The notes: generated by a model not told the origin, from the sequence alone. Positions 32,500-42,343 are shown, numbered from the stretch's first letter. The stretch: 64,000 bases of DNA from a bacterium D16-56 (GCA_003611875.1 RAYY01000012.1:42332-106331); one strand, 5' to 3'. A program made the numbers and translations.

Positions 32500-33618
32500 A
32501 TGAATAAGGGAGTTATTATTGCAGGAGTTGCTGTGGCAGCCATAGGCGCTGCCATGATTGTGCCTCGGGTGATGAAGCCGAAGGCCGTATTAGAGGAGGC
32601 TCCGGTACCGGTGGTGGATGTAGAGAAGCCTCAGTCGAGAGACATTGTGCTTTACCGGAATTTAGTAGGCACGGTGGAGCCGTCTGATGTGGTGTACATA
32701 TATCCCAAGGCAGCCGGAGAGATCACGGATGTGTTCGTAAAGGCCGGGGATGTGGTGACAGAAGGCCAGGCGATCTGCAAGATTGACACCAAGCAGGTGG
32801 ATACAGCCAGGCTTAGTATGGAAGCAGCCAAGACGTCCATGGATAATGCCAACGCCAATTTGTCCAGGCAGAGAGCCTTGTTCGCAGCAGGAGATATTGC
32901 CTCCGCTGTTTATGAGCAGGCAGATATGCAGGCCAAGAGCGCCCGGATCCAGTATGAACAGGCAAAGCTAAATTATGATTACCAGATGGAGTTCAGCAAT
33001 ATTACCGCACCTATCAGCGGGACCGTGGAGCAGTGTGATGTGGAGGTGCATGACAATGTGGCCCAGCAGTCCATGATCTGCGTGATCTCCGGCGCAGGAA
33101 GCAAGGCCATTACCTTTTCCGTGACAGAGAAGGTGGTGGATCAGATGGCGGTGGGGGACGGAGTGACCATTGAAAAGAACGGGAAGGAATATCAGGGAAG
33201 CATTACAGAAATCAGCAGCATGATCGATGCTGCCACCGGACTTTTTAAAATTAAGGCATCCGTAGAGAACGGGGACGCCCTGCCCACAGGATCTGCGGTC
33301 AGTTTGTACGTGGTTTCGGACCGGGCGGATCAGGCAATGAGTATTCCGGTGGATGCCATCTATTATTCCGGCGGCGATGCCTATGTGTATACCTATGACA
33401 ACGGAGTGGTACATCATCTCCCGGTGGAGGTGGGAATCTATGATTCGGAGCGAGCTCAGATTTTATCGGGAATTGACAGTGAGGCTCTGATTATTACTAC
33501 TTGGAGTTCCGAGCTTTTGGAGGGGGCACAGGTGCAGCTTGCCAAAGATGCCCGCAAGGAAAGCAGTTCGGAAGATAACAGTGACAATGTGCAGGCAGAG
33601 AGCACACAGGCAGAGTAG
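32500..33618 (+). CDS. RND efflux adaptor (membrane fusion protein, HlyD/AcrA type)
   Basis: A 372-residue protein with one N-terminal membrane anchor (about 4-20), a biotinyl-lipoyl-like domain (AAGEITDVFVKAGDVVTEGQ), a short coiled-coil hairpin of about 65 residues (about 95-155), the second lipoyl half (FSNITAPISGTVEQC), a beta-barrel and a membrane-proximal domain ending in an acidic Ser/Glu tail. It should bridge the RND pump to the TolC-like proteins encoded next. The absence of a lipobox means it is held by the N-terminal helix. Confidence 0.9.
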   Translation: MNKGVIIAGVAVAAIGAAMIVPRVMKPKAVLEEAPVPVVDVEKPQSRDIVLYRNLVGTVEPSDVVYIYPKAAGEITDVFVKAGDVVTEGQAICKIDTKQVDTARLSMEAAKTSMDNANANLSRQRALFAAGDIASAVYEQADMQAKSARIQYEQAKLNYDYQMEFSNITAPISGTVEQCDVEVHDNVAQQSMICVISGAGSKAITFSVTEKVVDQMAVGDGVTIEKNGKEYQGSITEISSMIDAATGLFKIKASVENGDALPTGSAVSLYVVSDRADQAMSIPVDAIYYSGGDAYVYTYDNGVVHHLPVEVGIYDSERAQILSGIDSEALIITTWSSELLEGAQVQLAKDARKESSSEDNSDNVQAESTQAE

Positions 33619-33632
33619 GAGGAAAGACGGTT

Positions 33633-36600
33633 ATGGGATTAACAAAATCAGTCCTCAAAAGGCCGGTCACCACAGTGCTGGCAGTGCTGTGCCTGATCGT
33701 GTTCGGCCTGCAGTCTGTGCTGTCAGCAAAGATGGAGCTTATGCCTACCATGGATATGCCCATGCTGATCATTGCCACCATATATCCAGGGGCAAGCCCG
33801 GAGGATGTAAATGATCTGGTGACTACAGAGATCGAGGATAATATCGGTTCTTTAAGCGGCGTGGATACGATTCAGTCCATGTCCATGGAGAATATGTCCA
33901 TGGTGATCATTCAGTATGATTACGGAAAGGACATTGATGAGGCGTATGATGATCTGAAAAAGAAAATGGATGTTCTGGAGGCCCAGCTTCCGGACGACTG
34001 TGAATCACCGATGGTAGTAGAGCTGAATCTGGATGATATGGCGTCGGTTTACCTGTCCGTGAATCACAAGACCGAGCCTAATCTATATAACTATGTGAAT
34101 AATAATGTGGTTCCGGAGCTGGAAAAGATTACCACTGTAACCGATGTGGATGTAAGCGGCGGCCAAGAAGAATATATTAAGGTTGAACTGATTCCAGAGA
34201 AGCTGCAGCAGTATCATTTGAATATGAACTCGATTTCCTCAGCCATCGGCGGAGCCAATTTTACCTATCCGGCAGGGGATACCATTGTGGGCGGGCAGCA
34301 GCTTTCTGTCAGTGCAGGAATTGAATATGATACCATGGAGCTTCTGAAGAAGATTCCCATTTCCTTAGGAAACGGCAATGTGATCTATCTGGAGGATGTG
34401 GCCAATGTTCATGCTTCGTTAAAGGATGCTGCTGGCGTTGCCCGCTATGACGGGAGAGACACCATTTCCATAGGTGTGAAGAAGCAGCAGAGCGCTACAG
34501 CCATGGAGGTGTCGCGGGAGGTCAATCGGGTGATCGAGACTCTGCAGAGAGAGGATGAGAATCTGGAGATCGTGGTGGTCAATGATACCAGCGATTCCAT
34601 CCAGTCCTCTTTAAAAAGCGTAATGCAGACCATGGTTATGGCAGTTTTGGTGTCCATGGTGATTATCTTCTTATTTTTCGGGGAAATAAGGGCTTCTCTG
34701 ATTGTAGGAACCTCCATTCCCATTTCGATTCTTGCAGCATTGATTCTCATGCAGGCCATGGGCTTTACCTTAAATGTGATTACATTAAGCAGCCTGGTTC
34801 TGGGAGTAGGAATGATGGTGGACAATTCCATCGTAGTGCTGGAAAGCTGTTTTAGGTCTACCAAAGGAAAGGGCATCGTAGGATATCGGGAAGCAGCTCT
34901 GGAAGGAAGCGGGATTGTGCTTCAGTCCATTATCGGCGGTACGGCCACTACCTGTGTGGTGTTCCTTCCTCTGGCTCTTTTGGAGGGTATGACAGGACAG
35001 ATGTTTAAGCCCTTGGGTTTTACGATTATTTTCTGTCTTTTGGCTTCTTTAATCAGTGCCATGACCATTGTGCCCCTTTGTTACTGCGCGTTTCGGCCTC
35101 AGGAGAAGGACAGCTCTCCGGCCGGCTGGATTCTTGCTAAAATGCAGGACGGATATCGCGGCATGATGAGGGTGGTCCTTCCTAAGAAGATTACAGTGGT
35201 GGTGCTTTCCGTTGCCATGCTGGCCGGGGCTGTCTGGATGGCGACCCAGCTTAGGATGGAGCTGATGGTGGCAGACGATACAGGAACCATCAGTATTACC
35301 ATTGACACCCGCCCTGGCTTAAAGGTAGAGGAAACCGATAAGATTCTGAGGCAGGTGGAGGCCATTGTGACAGAGGACCCGGATCTGGAGTCCTATATGC
35401 TGACCTCCGGAGGAAGCGGCATGAGCATGGGCGGCGGCGGAGCCACGCTGACAGCCTATCTTTTAGACGACAGAAAGAGGGAGACAGACCAGGTTGTAAA
35501 AGACTGGAAACCCTTGATGAATCAGATCCCAGGTGCTAATATATCTTTAGAGGCATCATCTTCCATGAATATGATGTCATCCTCCGGCGGAGTAGAGTAC
35601 ATCCTGCAGAGCACACAGTATGATGAGCTGAAGGAGGTTTCGGATAAGATTGTCAATGAACTGCTGGAACGGGGGGAGGTCACAAAGGTACATAGTACTT
35701 TGGAAAATGCGGCACCGGTGGTCAAGCTGGATATTGATGCGGTGAAGGCCAATGCAGAAAATATTACCCCCATGCAGATTGCCGGGAGCGTCAGCAATAT
35801 GCTGGGCGGCGTGGAGGCCACTACCCTTGAAGTAAACGGAGATGACGTCAGTGTTATGGTAGAATATCCGGATGACGAGTACGATACCATTGACAAGCTG
35901 AAGGGAATTGTGCTGATGAATAATGCAGGCTCCTCTGTGGCGCTGACGGATGTGGCAGATATTGGGTTTAAGGACAGTCCGGCAACCATCAGACGGTCAG
36001 ACCGGCAGTATCAGGTGACAATCACCGGTGATCTGCAGACTGATGATCCTCGTTTGATAGATGAGATTGAAAACCAGCTTTATGATGAGGTGGTTGCCAA
36101 ACATATGAGTCCCACGCTTTCCCGTGCGGTCAACAGCATGGATGAGGCTATGGCCCGGGAATTCGGGAATTTGTTCGGCGCTATCGGCACCGCGGTATTT
36201 TTGGTATTTGTGGTTATGGCGGCTCAGTTTGAGTCACCGAAGTTTTCCATTATGGTAATGACTACCATTCCCTTTGCATTGATTGGCTCTTTCGGACTTC
36301 TGTACCTGACCGACGTGCCGATCAGCATGGCTTCTCTTTTAGGCTTTTTGATGCTTTCCGGAACCGTGGTAAATAATGGTATTCTCTATGTGGATACCGT
36401 GAACCAATACCGGCAGGAGATGGATCTGCATACAGCGCTGATTGAGGCAGGGGCAACTCGTTTAAGGCCGATCCTTATGACGACGCTGACCACGATCGTG
36501 GCAATGATTCCTATGGCTATGGCCTACGGAGACAGCGGAAAGAGTATGCAGGGTCTGGCTCTGGTGGATGTGGGCGGACTTATCGCTTCCACGGTTCTGG

Positions 36601-36674
36601 CGCTTTTGATGCTGCCGGGATATTATCTGCTGATGAGCGGACGGAGGAAGAAAAGGGAGCCAAGTTATGATTGA
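33633..36674 (+). CDS. RND efflux pump (AcrB/HAE family)
   Basis: A 1013-residue permease with TM1, a large external loop, TM2-7, a second external loop and TM8-12, the full RND length. The proton-relay motif on TM4 reads GVGMMVDNSIVVLESC, with Asp-Asn where AcrB has Asp-Asp, as in many non-proteobacterial members. The first external loop has the porter-domain sequence MPTMDMPMLIIATIYPGAS, and a Met/Gly-rich stretch (GGSGMSMGGGG) lies near residue 590. It starts 14 bases after the adaptor gene. Drug, bile salt or lipid export is plausible in a gut organism, without direct evidence. Confidence 0.93.
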   Translation: MGLTKSVLKRPVTTVLAVLCLIVFGLQSVLSAKMELMPTMDMPMLIIATIYPGASPEDVNDLVTTEIEDNIGSLSGVDTIQSMSMENMSMVIIQYDYGKDIDEAYDDLKKKMDVLEAQLPDDCESPMVVELNLDDMASVYLSVNHKTEPNLYNYVNNNVVPELEKITTVTDVDVSGGQEEYIKVELIPEKLQQYHLNMNSISSAIGGANFTYPAGDTIVGGQQLSVSAGIEYDTMELLKKIPISLGNGNVIYLEDVANVHASLKDAAGVARYDGRDTISIGVKKQQSATAMEVSREVNRVIETLQREDENLEIVVVNDTSDSIQSSLKSVMQTMVMAVLVSMVIIFLFFGEIRASLIVGTSIPISILAALILMQAMGFTLNVITLSSLVLGVGMMVDNSIVVLESCFRSTKGKGIVGYREAALEGSGIVLQSIIGGTATTCVVFLPLALLEGMTGQMFKPLGFTIIFCLLASLISAMTIVPLCYCAFRPQEKDSSPAGWILAKMQDGYRGMMRVVLPKKITVVVLSVAMLAGAVWMATQLRMELMVADDTGTISITIDTRPGLKVEETDKILRQVEAIVTEDPDLESYMLTSGGSGMSMGGGGATLTAYLLDDRKRETDQVVKDWKPLMNQIPGANISLEASSSMNMMSSSGGVEYILQSTQYDELKEVSDKIVNELLERGEVTKVHSTLENAAPVVKLDIDAVKANAENITPMQIAGSVSNMLGGVEATTLEVNGDDVSVMVEYPDDEYDTIDKLKGIVLMNNAGSSVALTDVADIGFKDSPATIRRSDRQYQVTITGDLQTDDPRLIDEIENQLYDEVVAKHMSPTLSRAVNSMDEAMAREFGNLFGAIGTAVFLVFVVMAAQFESPKFSIMVMTTIPFALIGSFGLLYLTDVPISMASLLGFLMLSGTVVNNGILYVDTVNQYRQEMDLHTALIEAGATRLRPILMTTLTTIVAMIPMAMAYGDSGKSMQGLALVDVGGLIASTVLALLMLPGYYLLMSGRRKKREPSYD

Positions 36675-36706
36675 GCTGTTTGAATGGATTATGAAAGGAG
36701 CATAAA

Positions 36707-37876
36707 ATGAAAAAATGGAAACATACGGCAGCGTTTGTCATGGCAGGGGTGATGCTTGCCGTATCCGCGTTTCCAGCTTCAGCGTCAAGCCCTGAATTTG
36801 CCCGCACCCCGGAGGAATGGGCAAGGCTTGAGGATAATGTGCTGGAGTATGAGGAGATTGAGGATCTGATTGCAGAATATAATGCTGCAGTACAGGTCAA
36901 TCAGTTGGATTTAAATGAATTTAAGAGAAAATACGGCAATACCAAGGATGATGTTTCCGCCAAATACCGGGATATGGCAAATGAGATCTATGCCAGTGTG
37001 GATTATCCGGATTCTGATGACCCGATGTATGGAATCATGGTAAGTGCTGTTCTGACCGCAGAGCTGCAGGCAAAAAACATGCTGCAGCAGGCAGACGATA
37101 ATCTGGAAGACAGCGAGATTATTTACCTGGGCTACAAGCAGTCGGAAAAGACCCTGGCAACCGTGGCCCAGAGCAATATGGTAAACTATGCCAAGGGGCT
37201 TCTTCAGATCGAGCAGGCAGAGCTGGCTCTTTCTCAGGCCCGGTCTGCCATGTCCAGCGTCAATACCAGGAGGGCCAACGGACTTGCCACACAGGCAGAG
37301 GTGTTAAGCGCCCAGGAGACCCTGATGACGGCAGAGCGCAGCATTGAGTCAGCCAGGGCCGGCGCGGAAAATGTACGTCAGAAGCTTTTAGTCATGCTGG
37401 GATGGCAGTATGACGCCAGTCCAGAGATCCGGAATATTCCGGCGGCAGATATGCAGCGGATCGGAGGGATGGACCCTCAGGCAGACAAGGAACGTGCCGT
37501 GGAAAATAACTATACCTTGAAGATCAACAAAAAGAAGCTTGCCAACGCACAGACCGCCAACACCATTGACAGTCTGGAAAAGACCATAAAGGATAATGAG
37601 CAGAAGATCGGCTCCTCTCTGGTGACCAATTACCAGAATGTATTGACTGCAAAGCTGGCCTATGACCAGGCTGTGTCAGAGCTGGATGTGGAGATGAGGA
37701 ATCTGCATTCCCTGGAGATCAATTATCAGCAGGGAAATGCCAGCAGGACCCAGTTGGAGAATCAGCAGTTTGCTGTGAGAAGTAAGCAGCTTGCAGTGCA
37801 GATTGCAGACATGAATCTGTTTCAGACCATGGAAACCTACGACTGGGCAGTAAACGGACTGGCTAACGCCTCATAG
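36707..37876 (+). CDS. TolC-like outer-tunnel protein, copy 1
   Basis: A 389-residue protein with a Sec signal peptide (cleavage near FPASAS, residue 25) and then long amphipathic helices in two TolC-like repeats, for example QIEQAELALSQARSAMSSVN and TRRANGLATQAEVLSAQETL. It belongs to the OEP/TolC superfamily by pattern. It follows the pump by about 30 bases with AAAGGAG upstream. In a spore-forming monoderm there is no outer membrane to insert into, so it may span the wall as a helical conduit; this is inference. It shares start (LEYEEIEDLI) and end (METYDWAVNGLANAS) motifs with copy 2. Confidence 0.8.
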   Translation: MKKWKHTAAFVMAGVMLAVSAFPASASSPEFARTPEEWARLEDNVLEYEEIEDLIAEYNAAVQVNQLDLNEFKRKYGNTKDDVSAKYRDMANEIYASVDYPDSDDPMYGIMVSAVLTAELQAKNMLQQADDNLEDSEIIYLGYKQSEKTLATVAQSNMVNYAKGLLQIEQAELALSQARSAMSSVNTRRANGLATQAEVLSAQETLMTAERSIESARAGAENVRQKLLVMLGWQYDASPEIRNIPAADMQRIGGMDPQADKERAVENNYTLKINKKKLANAQTANTIDSLEKTIKDNEQKIGSSLVTNYQNVLTAKLAYDQAVSELDVEMRNLHSLEINYQQGNASRTQLENQQFAVRSKQLAVQIADMNLFQTMETYDWAVNGLANAS

Positions 37877-37890
37877 GAAGGTGACAAAAA

Positions 37891-39078
37891 TTGAAAAAAA
37901 TCAGAGGATTTGCAGTTCTGGCAGCAGCCGCTTCTTTGTGGGCAGCATTTCCGGTTCTGGCTGCCCCCACAGGGCCGGGAGCGCCTCCTGAGCCGGAAAG
38001 GTATGATGCCAGAACCTTGGAAAGACTTCAGGACAACCGGATTGAATATGATGAGATTGGGGATCTGGTTCATGAATACAACCCTAATATGTCTGTGGCA
38101 TGGGACACCTACATGAGCATGAAGGATGATTATGCCAACATGGTGACAGAACTGGAGAGTCAGTATTGGCATGTAAAGGAGACAACGGATGCAGCGGTTT
38201 CAGCCGGAAAGCTGCTGGGAGACCGGTCCATAGCAGCCCAGGTGCTGATGCTGGACAAAACCTACCGCAGTACGATTCAGTCTATGCGGGACGTGGTAAA
38301 TCAATGGGATACCAACCGTCAGGCCACAGGGAGCCTGAAAAGGATTGAGCGTCAGATTGTGTCGGGAGCCCAGAGCGCCATGATCGGCTATGAGACTATC
38401 CGGCAGAATATTGCCACTTTAGAAACCATGGTCAGGCTGTACCAGCAGCAGGCGGAAGTGGCGAACCGTCAGGCAGCCTTGGGATTGGCCACGGAAAATA
38501 ATCTGGCAAGTGCAAACAGCAGCCTTTTGGCAGCTCAGGTTCAGCTTGCATCTTTAAGGGAACAGCAGGAAAGCGTGAGAAGAACCTTATGTATGCTGCT
38601 GGGGTATGATCCGGATGCCGATCCGGAGATCTGTCCTGTACCGGAGTTTGACATGGAGCGGCTTGCCGGCATGGATCTGGAAGCGGATACCATAAAGGCC
38701 ATCGGCAATAATCAGACCTTGATTGCTCAGAGAACCTCGGCAAAGGGAACCACCAGTGATCAGATTGCAGCCAGGAGCCGGATGATCCAGGAGGGAGACC
38801 AGAAGCTGACCATTGAGATGCAGCGTCTGTACCAGGATGTTCTGGACAAAAAGGCAGCTTATGAGGCGGCATGTACCGGGTTTGAGGCTGCACGGCTTAA
38901 TCATGAGGCGTCGGAAAGGCAATATCGGCTGGGGCTTTTATCTGAGGTACAGTATATTGGAACCCAAATCTCCTTTTATCAGAAAAAGGCGGAAAAGGAT
39001 TCCGCCGATTTAAATCTGCTGCAGGCTATGGAGACCTATGACTGGGCGATTCTGGGCATTGCGGCGGTCAGCGATTAA
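37891..39078 (+). CDS. TolC-like outer-tunnel protein, copy 2
   Basis: A 395-residue protein starting with TTG at 37891 (AGGAAGGTG upstream), with a signal peptide ending near PVLAAP (residue 26) and helical TolC-type repeats. It is clearly a diverged tandem duplicate of copy 1: IEYDEIGDLVHEYN corresponds to LEYEEIEDLIAEYN, and both end with METYDWA. Overall similarity between them is moderate. A hetero-oligomeric tunnel, or alternative tunnels, is possible. Its last 11 bases overlap the end of spoIIR on the opposite strand. Confidence 0.8.
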   Translation: MKKIRGFAVLAAAASLWAAFPVLAAPTGPGAPPEPERYDARTLERLQDNRIEYDEIGDLVHEYNPNMSVAWDTYMSMKDDYANMVTELESQYWHVKETTDAAVSAGKLLGDRSIAAQVLMLDKTYRSTIQSMRDVVNQWDTNRQATGSLKRIERQIVSGAQSAMIGYETIRQNIATLETMVRLYQQQAEVANRQAALGLATENNLASANSSLLAAQVQLASLREQQESVRRTLCMLLGYDPDADPEICPVPEFDMERLAGMDLEADTIKAIGNNQTLIAQRTSAKGTTSDQIAARSRMIQEGDQKLTIEMQRLYQDVLDKKAAYEAACTGFEAARLNHEASERQYRLGLLSEVQYIGTQISFYQKKAEKDSADLNLLQAMETYDWAILGIAAVSD

Positions 39079-39763
39079 GTAATATTTTCGGCGTGTCTGC
39101 CGAAAAGCTTGGAAAGAGAAAGAAACGAATCTGCACATCCGGACGATTATCCTTCAGAGCAAGGTAATCGTCCTCTTTTAGTTCCTTTTCAAGCAGGGAT
39201 GAGCTTTCTTGGGGAACCGATGTACATGCTTCATCCACAAAACAGAACTGCGGATAAAGGACACACCACCAGTTATGGCCTTCTCCTTTTCCCAGTGTAA
39301 TCCGTGCAGCGTCATAATAGCCGCAGGGGAATACATAGTCCCCGTAAATCCGGGTTGGAAAATAGCAGTTGGTCAGCTGCAGCCTGGCACTGTAATCAAA
39401 ACCATGCTGTCTCAAATAGGTATTGGCTATGGATTCGATTTTTTCCTGGTTTTGGGAGAGGCAGGCAATGGTTTCTTCTTTGCCTGCATTTTTAGGCAGC
39501 TGTTCCCTTAAAAAGTCCAATATAAGACTGCGTACTTCCAGCTTGACCTGCTGGTCCTGTTTTATGTCGCTTTCAGCTAAGATATGAAACCGCAGCACAG
39601 ACGGAGCCAGCCGTCCGGCCAGGGCTTCCTGCTGTTTTCGCGCCTGTCCCTGGGAGAAAATCAGAGCCAGAAGGAAGCAGCCCAGGGAAAGGGCCAGGCT
39701 TGCCTGCCAGGATTTGGCTGTCCGAGAATGTTTTTTGGTAAATGATATATGGATTTTCTGCAT
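39068..39763 (-). CDS. spoIIR: Stage II sporulation protein R
   Basis: A 231-residue protein with one N-terminal membrane/signal segment (about 20-38) and the SpoIIR signature VLRFHILAESDIKQDQQVKL at about 57-76, followed by YFPTRIYGDYVFPCGYY and GHNWWCVLYPQFCFVD. In endospore formers it is made in the forespore under sigma-F and triggers SpoIIGA-dependent processing of pro-sigma-E in the mother cell. I could not identify a convincing sigma-F promoter in the AT-rich upstream stretch. It shows that the organism belongs to a spore-forming lineage. Confidence 0.92.
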   Translation of the reverse strand: MQKIHISFTKKHSRTAKSWQASLALSLGCFLLALIFSQGQARKQQEALAGRLAPSVLRFHILAESDIKQDQQVKLEVRSLILDFLREQLPKNAGKEETIACLSQNQEKIESIANTYLRQHGFDYSARLQLTNCYFPTRIYGDYVFPCGYYDAARITLGKGEGHNWWCVLYPQFCFVDEACTSVPQESSSLLEKELKEDDYLALKDNRPDVQIRFFLFPSFSADTPKILLNR

Positions 39764-39826
39764 TTTTATGGTTTCCTTTAAAAAATATTTTTGTTTTTCG
39801 ATTCCACTTTCAATTATTGACAGATA

Positions 39827-39835
39827 TGATATAAT
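39827..39835 (+). promoter_or_regulatory. Extended -10 promoter of ddl
   Basis: TGA-TATAAT at 39827-39835, 41 bases before the ddl start. A TTGACA at 39817-39822 is too close to pair with it, so recognition probably rests on the extended -10. Confidence 0.5.
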
Positions 39836-39876
39836 TAATCGTATTGATTTAACTAAAAAATCGGAGGAAGTATTTC

Positions 39877-40944
39877 ATGGCAAAAAAGAGAATTGCAGTG
39901 TTGTTCGGCGGACAGTCTTCGGAGCACATTGTCTCCTGCATGTCTGCTGCCAACGTGATCGAACAGATAGATACCCTGCGTTATGAGCTCCTGCTGATCG
40001 GGATTACAGAGGACGGCCATTGGCTGAAGGCAGAGTCTGTGGAGGATATTCGTACCGGAGAATGGAAAGACAGCGTTACGGAGGCAGTGATTTCGCCGGA
40101 CGCGACGAAGAAAAGTGTGATTCTCACAGAAGGGGGGAACAGCTACCAGCTTGAGATTGATGCGGCTTTTCCGATTCTTCACGGACCATATGGGGAGGAC
40201 GGCACGATTCAGGGATTACTTGAGCTGGCCCAGATTCCTTATGTGGGATGTAATGTCTTATCCTCCGCCATTTGTATGGATAAGCTGTATACAAAAATTA
40301 TTGTGGATTCTTTGGGGATTCGTCAGGCTGCCTATGTGCCGGTAATGGCATGGCGTATGAGAAAGGATATGGATGGTGTGGTAAAGCAGGTGGAGGAGCG
40401 GCTTTCCTATCCGGTTTTTGTAAAGCCTGCTAATGCAGGATCTTCCAGAGGAGTCACAAAGGCAGAGAACCGTCAGCAGCTGATCGACGGACTGGAGGAG
40501 GCCGCCGGGTTTGACCGGAAGCTGCTGGTGGAGGAGGCGATCGTGGGTCATGAGATTGAGTGTGCCGTGCTGGGCGGCGGGGAAAAGCCGGTTATGTCCT
40601 CCGGCGTGGGAGAGATCCTGGCAGGGGCGGAATTTTATGACTTTGACGCCAAGTACTTTAACGAGGAATCCCGGACTGTGATTGGACCAGAGCTGCCTGG
40701 GGATTCTGCCATGGAGGTGAAGAAGGCAGCGGAACGGATTTTTAATGCAATGGACGGCTATGGCCTGGCAAGGGTGGATTTCTTTGTAAAGGAAGACGGA
40801 GAAGTGGTGTTTAATGAAATCAATACCATGCCGGGCTTTACGGCGATCAGTATGTATCCTGTGCTTTGGGAGGCCATGGGGCTTTCGAAACGTCTGCTGA
40901 TTGATAAACTGATTTTACTTGCTCTTGAGAGAAGGCCGCGCTGA
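39877..40944 (+). CDS. ddl: D-alanine--D-alanine ligase
   Basis: A 355-residue cytoplasmic ATP-grasp enzyme making D-Ala-D-Ala for peptidoglycan. Visible motifs are VLFGGQSSEHIVS at the start, FPILHGPYGEDGTIQG, FVKPANAGSSRGV, the omega-loop YDFDAKY, and FFVKEDGEVVFNEINTMPGFT for the Mg-binding end. The omega loop keeps the Y-D-x-D-A-K-Y type of D-Ala-D-Ala ligases rather than the VanA-type D-Ala-D-Lac pattern, so intrinsic vancomycin resistance is not suggested. CGGAGGAAG precedes the ATG. murI follows 31 bases downstream, giving a cell-wall pair. Confidence 0.95.
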   Translation: MAKKRIAVLFGGQSSEHIVSCMSAANVIEQIDTLRYELLLIGITEDGHWLKAESVEDIRTGEWKDSVTEAVISPDATKKSVILTEGGNSYQLEIDAAFPILHGPYGEDGTIQGLLELAQIPYVGCNVLSSAICMDKLYTKIIVDSLGIRQAAYVPVMAWRMRKDMDGVVKQVEERLSYPVFVKPANAGSSRGVTKAENRQQLIDGLEEAAGFDRKLLVEEAIVGHEIECAVLGGGEKPVMSSGVGEILAGAEFYDFDAKYFNEESRTVIGPELPGDSAMEVKKAAERIFNAMDGYGLARVDFFVKEDGEVVFNEINTMPGFTAISMYPVLWEAMGLSKRLLIDKLILLALERRPR

Positions 40945-40975
40945 GGAAAGCTGCGGCAGAGGAAAGGAAAAAGCT

Positions 40976-41794
40976 ATGGACAGAAATGCACCGATAGGAA
41001 TTTTTGATTCCGGCGTGGGCGGGCTGACCGTGGCCAGGGAGATTATACGCCAGATTCCAGAGGAACGGATCGTGTATTTCGGGGATACGGCCCGACTGCC
41101 TTATGGAAGCAAGTCAAGGGATACCATTATCCGGTATTCCCGTCAGATTATCCGTTTTCTGCAGACCATGAACGTAAAGGCCATTGTGATAGCCTGCAAT
41201 ACGGCCAGTGCCTATGCTTTAGAGACCGTGCGGGCAGAGGCTGATATCCCGGTGATCGGAGTCATCAATGCAGGCGCCCGCACTGCCGTCCATGCCACCG
41301 GCAACAAAAGGATCGGGGTCATCGGCACAGAGGGTACCATCGGCAGCGGCATCTATACAGAGGTTATGAAAAAGATGAAGCCGGATATTGAGGTGTTTGG
41401 CAAATCCTGCCCTCTTTTTGTTCCTTTGGTGGAGGAGGGGCTTTTACATGACTCAGTTACGGATGAGATTGCATCCCGTTATTTAAGTATGCTGAAGGGC
41501 AAGTATATTGATACTCTTGTGCTGGGCTGCACCCATTACCCGCTGCTGCGTTCCACGATCCGCCGGCTGATGGGGGAGGGGGTCACATTGGTAAACCCGG
41601 CCTATGAGACAGCCTTAGAGCTGCGGGAGCTTTTGAAAAGCCAGGATATGAGCCGGGATGAGCATGTGCCTCTGCAAGGGGAAAAATATCAGTTTTTTGT
41701 CAGTGATTTGGCAGAAAAATTTACGGATTTTGCCGCGGCGATCCTGCCGGGCCAGGTAAAGGAAACTAGACAGATTTCAGTGGAAGATTATTGA
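40976..41794 (+). CDS. murI: Glutamate racemase
   Basis: A 272-residue enzyme interconverting L- and D-glutamate for peptidoglycan. ATG at 40976 follows AGAGGAAAGG and begins the conserved IGIFDSGVGGLTVAREI. The two catalytic cysteines are in IACNTASAYA and LGCTHYPLLR. An in-frame start at 40919 would lie inside ddl and is not credible. It is cotranscribed with ddl and probably with the DUF1934 gene 69 bases downstream. Confidence 0.95.
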   Translation: MDRNAPIGIFDSGVGGLTVAREIIRQIPEERIVYFGDTARLPYGSKSRDTIIRYSRQIIRFLQTMNVKAIVIACNTASAYALETVRAEADIPVIGVINAGARTAVHATGNKRIGVIGTEGTIGSGIYTEVMKKMKPDIEVFGKSCPLFVPLVEEGLLHDSVTDEIASRYLSMLKGKYIDTLVLGCTHYPLLRSTIRRLMGEGVTLVNPAYETALELRELLKSQDMSRDEHVPLQGEKYQFFVSDLAEKFTDFAAAILPGQVKETRQISVEDY

Positions 41795-41863
41795 TCATCG
41801 CTGTTGTACAAATTTTCATTATGGCCGCTTTTGGTGAAGTGCGCACGGCATGGAGGAAGACAT

Positions 41864-42304
41864 ATGACAAGAGATGTACTGGTACGAATCAGCGGACTGC
41901 AGGCAGTAGATGGTGATACCAATGATGTGGAGATCATCACTACCGGAGATTATTTTCTGAAAAACGGAAAGCATTATGTGGTCTACGAAGAGATGATGGA
42001 GGGCTTTGAAGGAAATGTGCGGAACACGGTAAAAATCACCCCGGATGTTATGGATATCCGAAAGCAGGGGATCATTGGAGCCCATATGACTTTTGAGCTT
42101 AACAAGAAAAACGAGACTCGTTATGCTACCCCTTTGGGGGACTTTGTGGTGGAGATCAGCACTAACCGGATACGGATAGAGGAAAAAGAGGATAGCCTGA
42201 AGGTATTTGTAGAGTATTCTCTGGGGATCAATTACCAGCATGTGTCAGACAACAGCATTGTCATGGACATCTGTTCCCGGGAAAAGGCAGAGCTGCGGCT
42301 GTAG
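41864..42304 (+). CDS. DUF1934 (calycin-like beta-barrel) protein
   Basis: ATG at 41864, behind TGGAGGAAG, gives 146 residues matching the DUF1934/YwiB family: MTRDVLVRISGLQ, NGKHYVVYEE, NTVKITPDVMDIRKQG, YATPLGDF and GINYQHVSDNSIVMDI. The fold expected is a lipocalin-like barrel in the cytoplasm. No biochemical role is established for the family, but it recurs next to cell-wall and translation genes in Firmicutes, as here after murI. Confidence 0.88.
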   Translation: MTRDVLVRISGLQAVDGDTNDVEIITTGDYFLKNGKHYVVYEEMMEGFEGNVRNTVKITPDVMDIRKQGIIGAHMTFELNKKNETRYATPLGDFVVEISTNRIRIEEKEDSLKVFVEYSLGINYQHVSDNSIVMDICSREKAELRL

Positions 42305-42310
42305 GGCAAA

Positions 42311-42343
42311 AAACGGATTCTTCCTTTTGGGAAGAATCCGTTT
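42311..42343. terminator. Bidirectional terminator
   Basis: AAACGGATTCTTCC (42311-42324) and GGAAGAATCCGTTT (42330-42343) are perfect complements around a TTTTG loop, between convergent DUF1934 and the minus-strand membrane protein gene. Confidence 0.85.

Noticed and set aside
39877..40944. Vancomycin-resistance type D-Ala-D-Lac ligase
   Set aside because: The omega loop is of the D-Ala-D-Ala type and no vanH or vanX genes are present.
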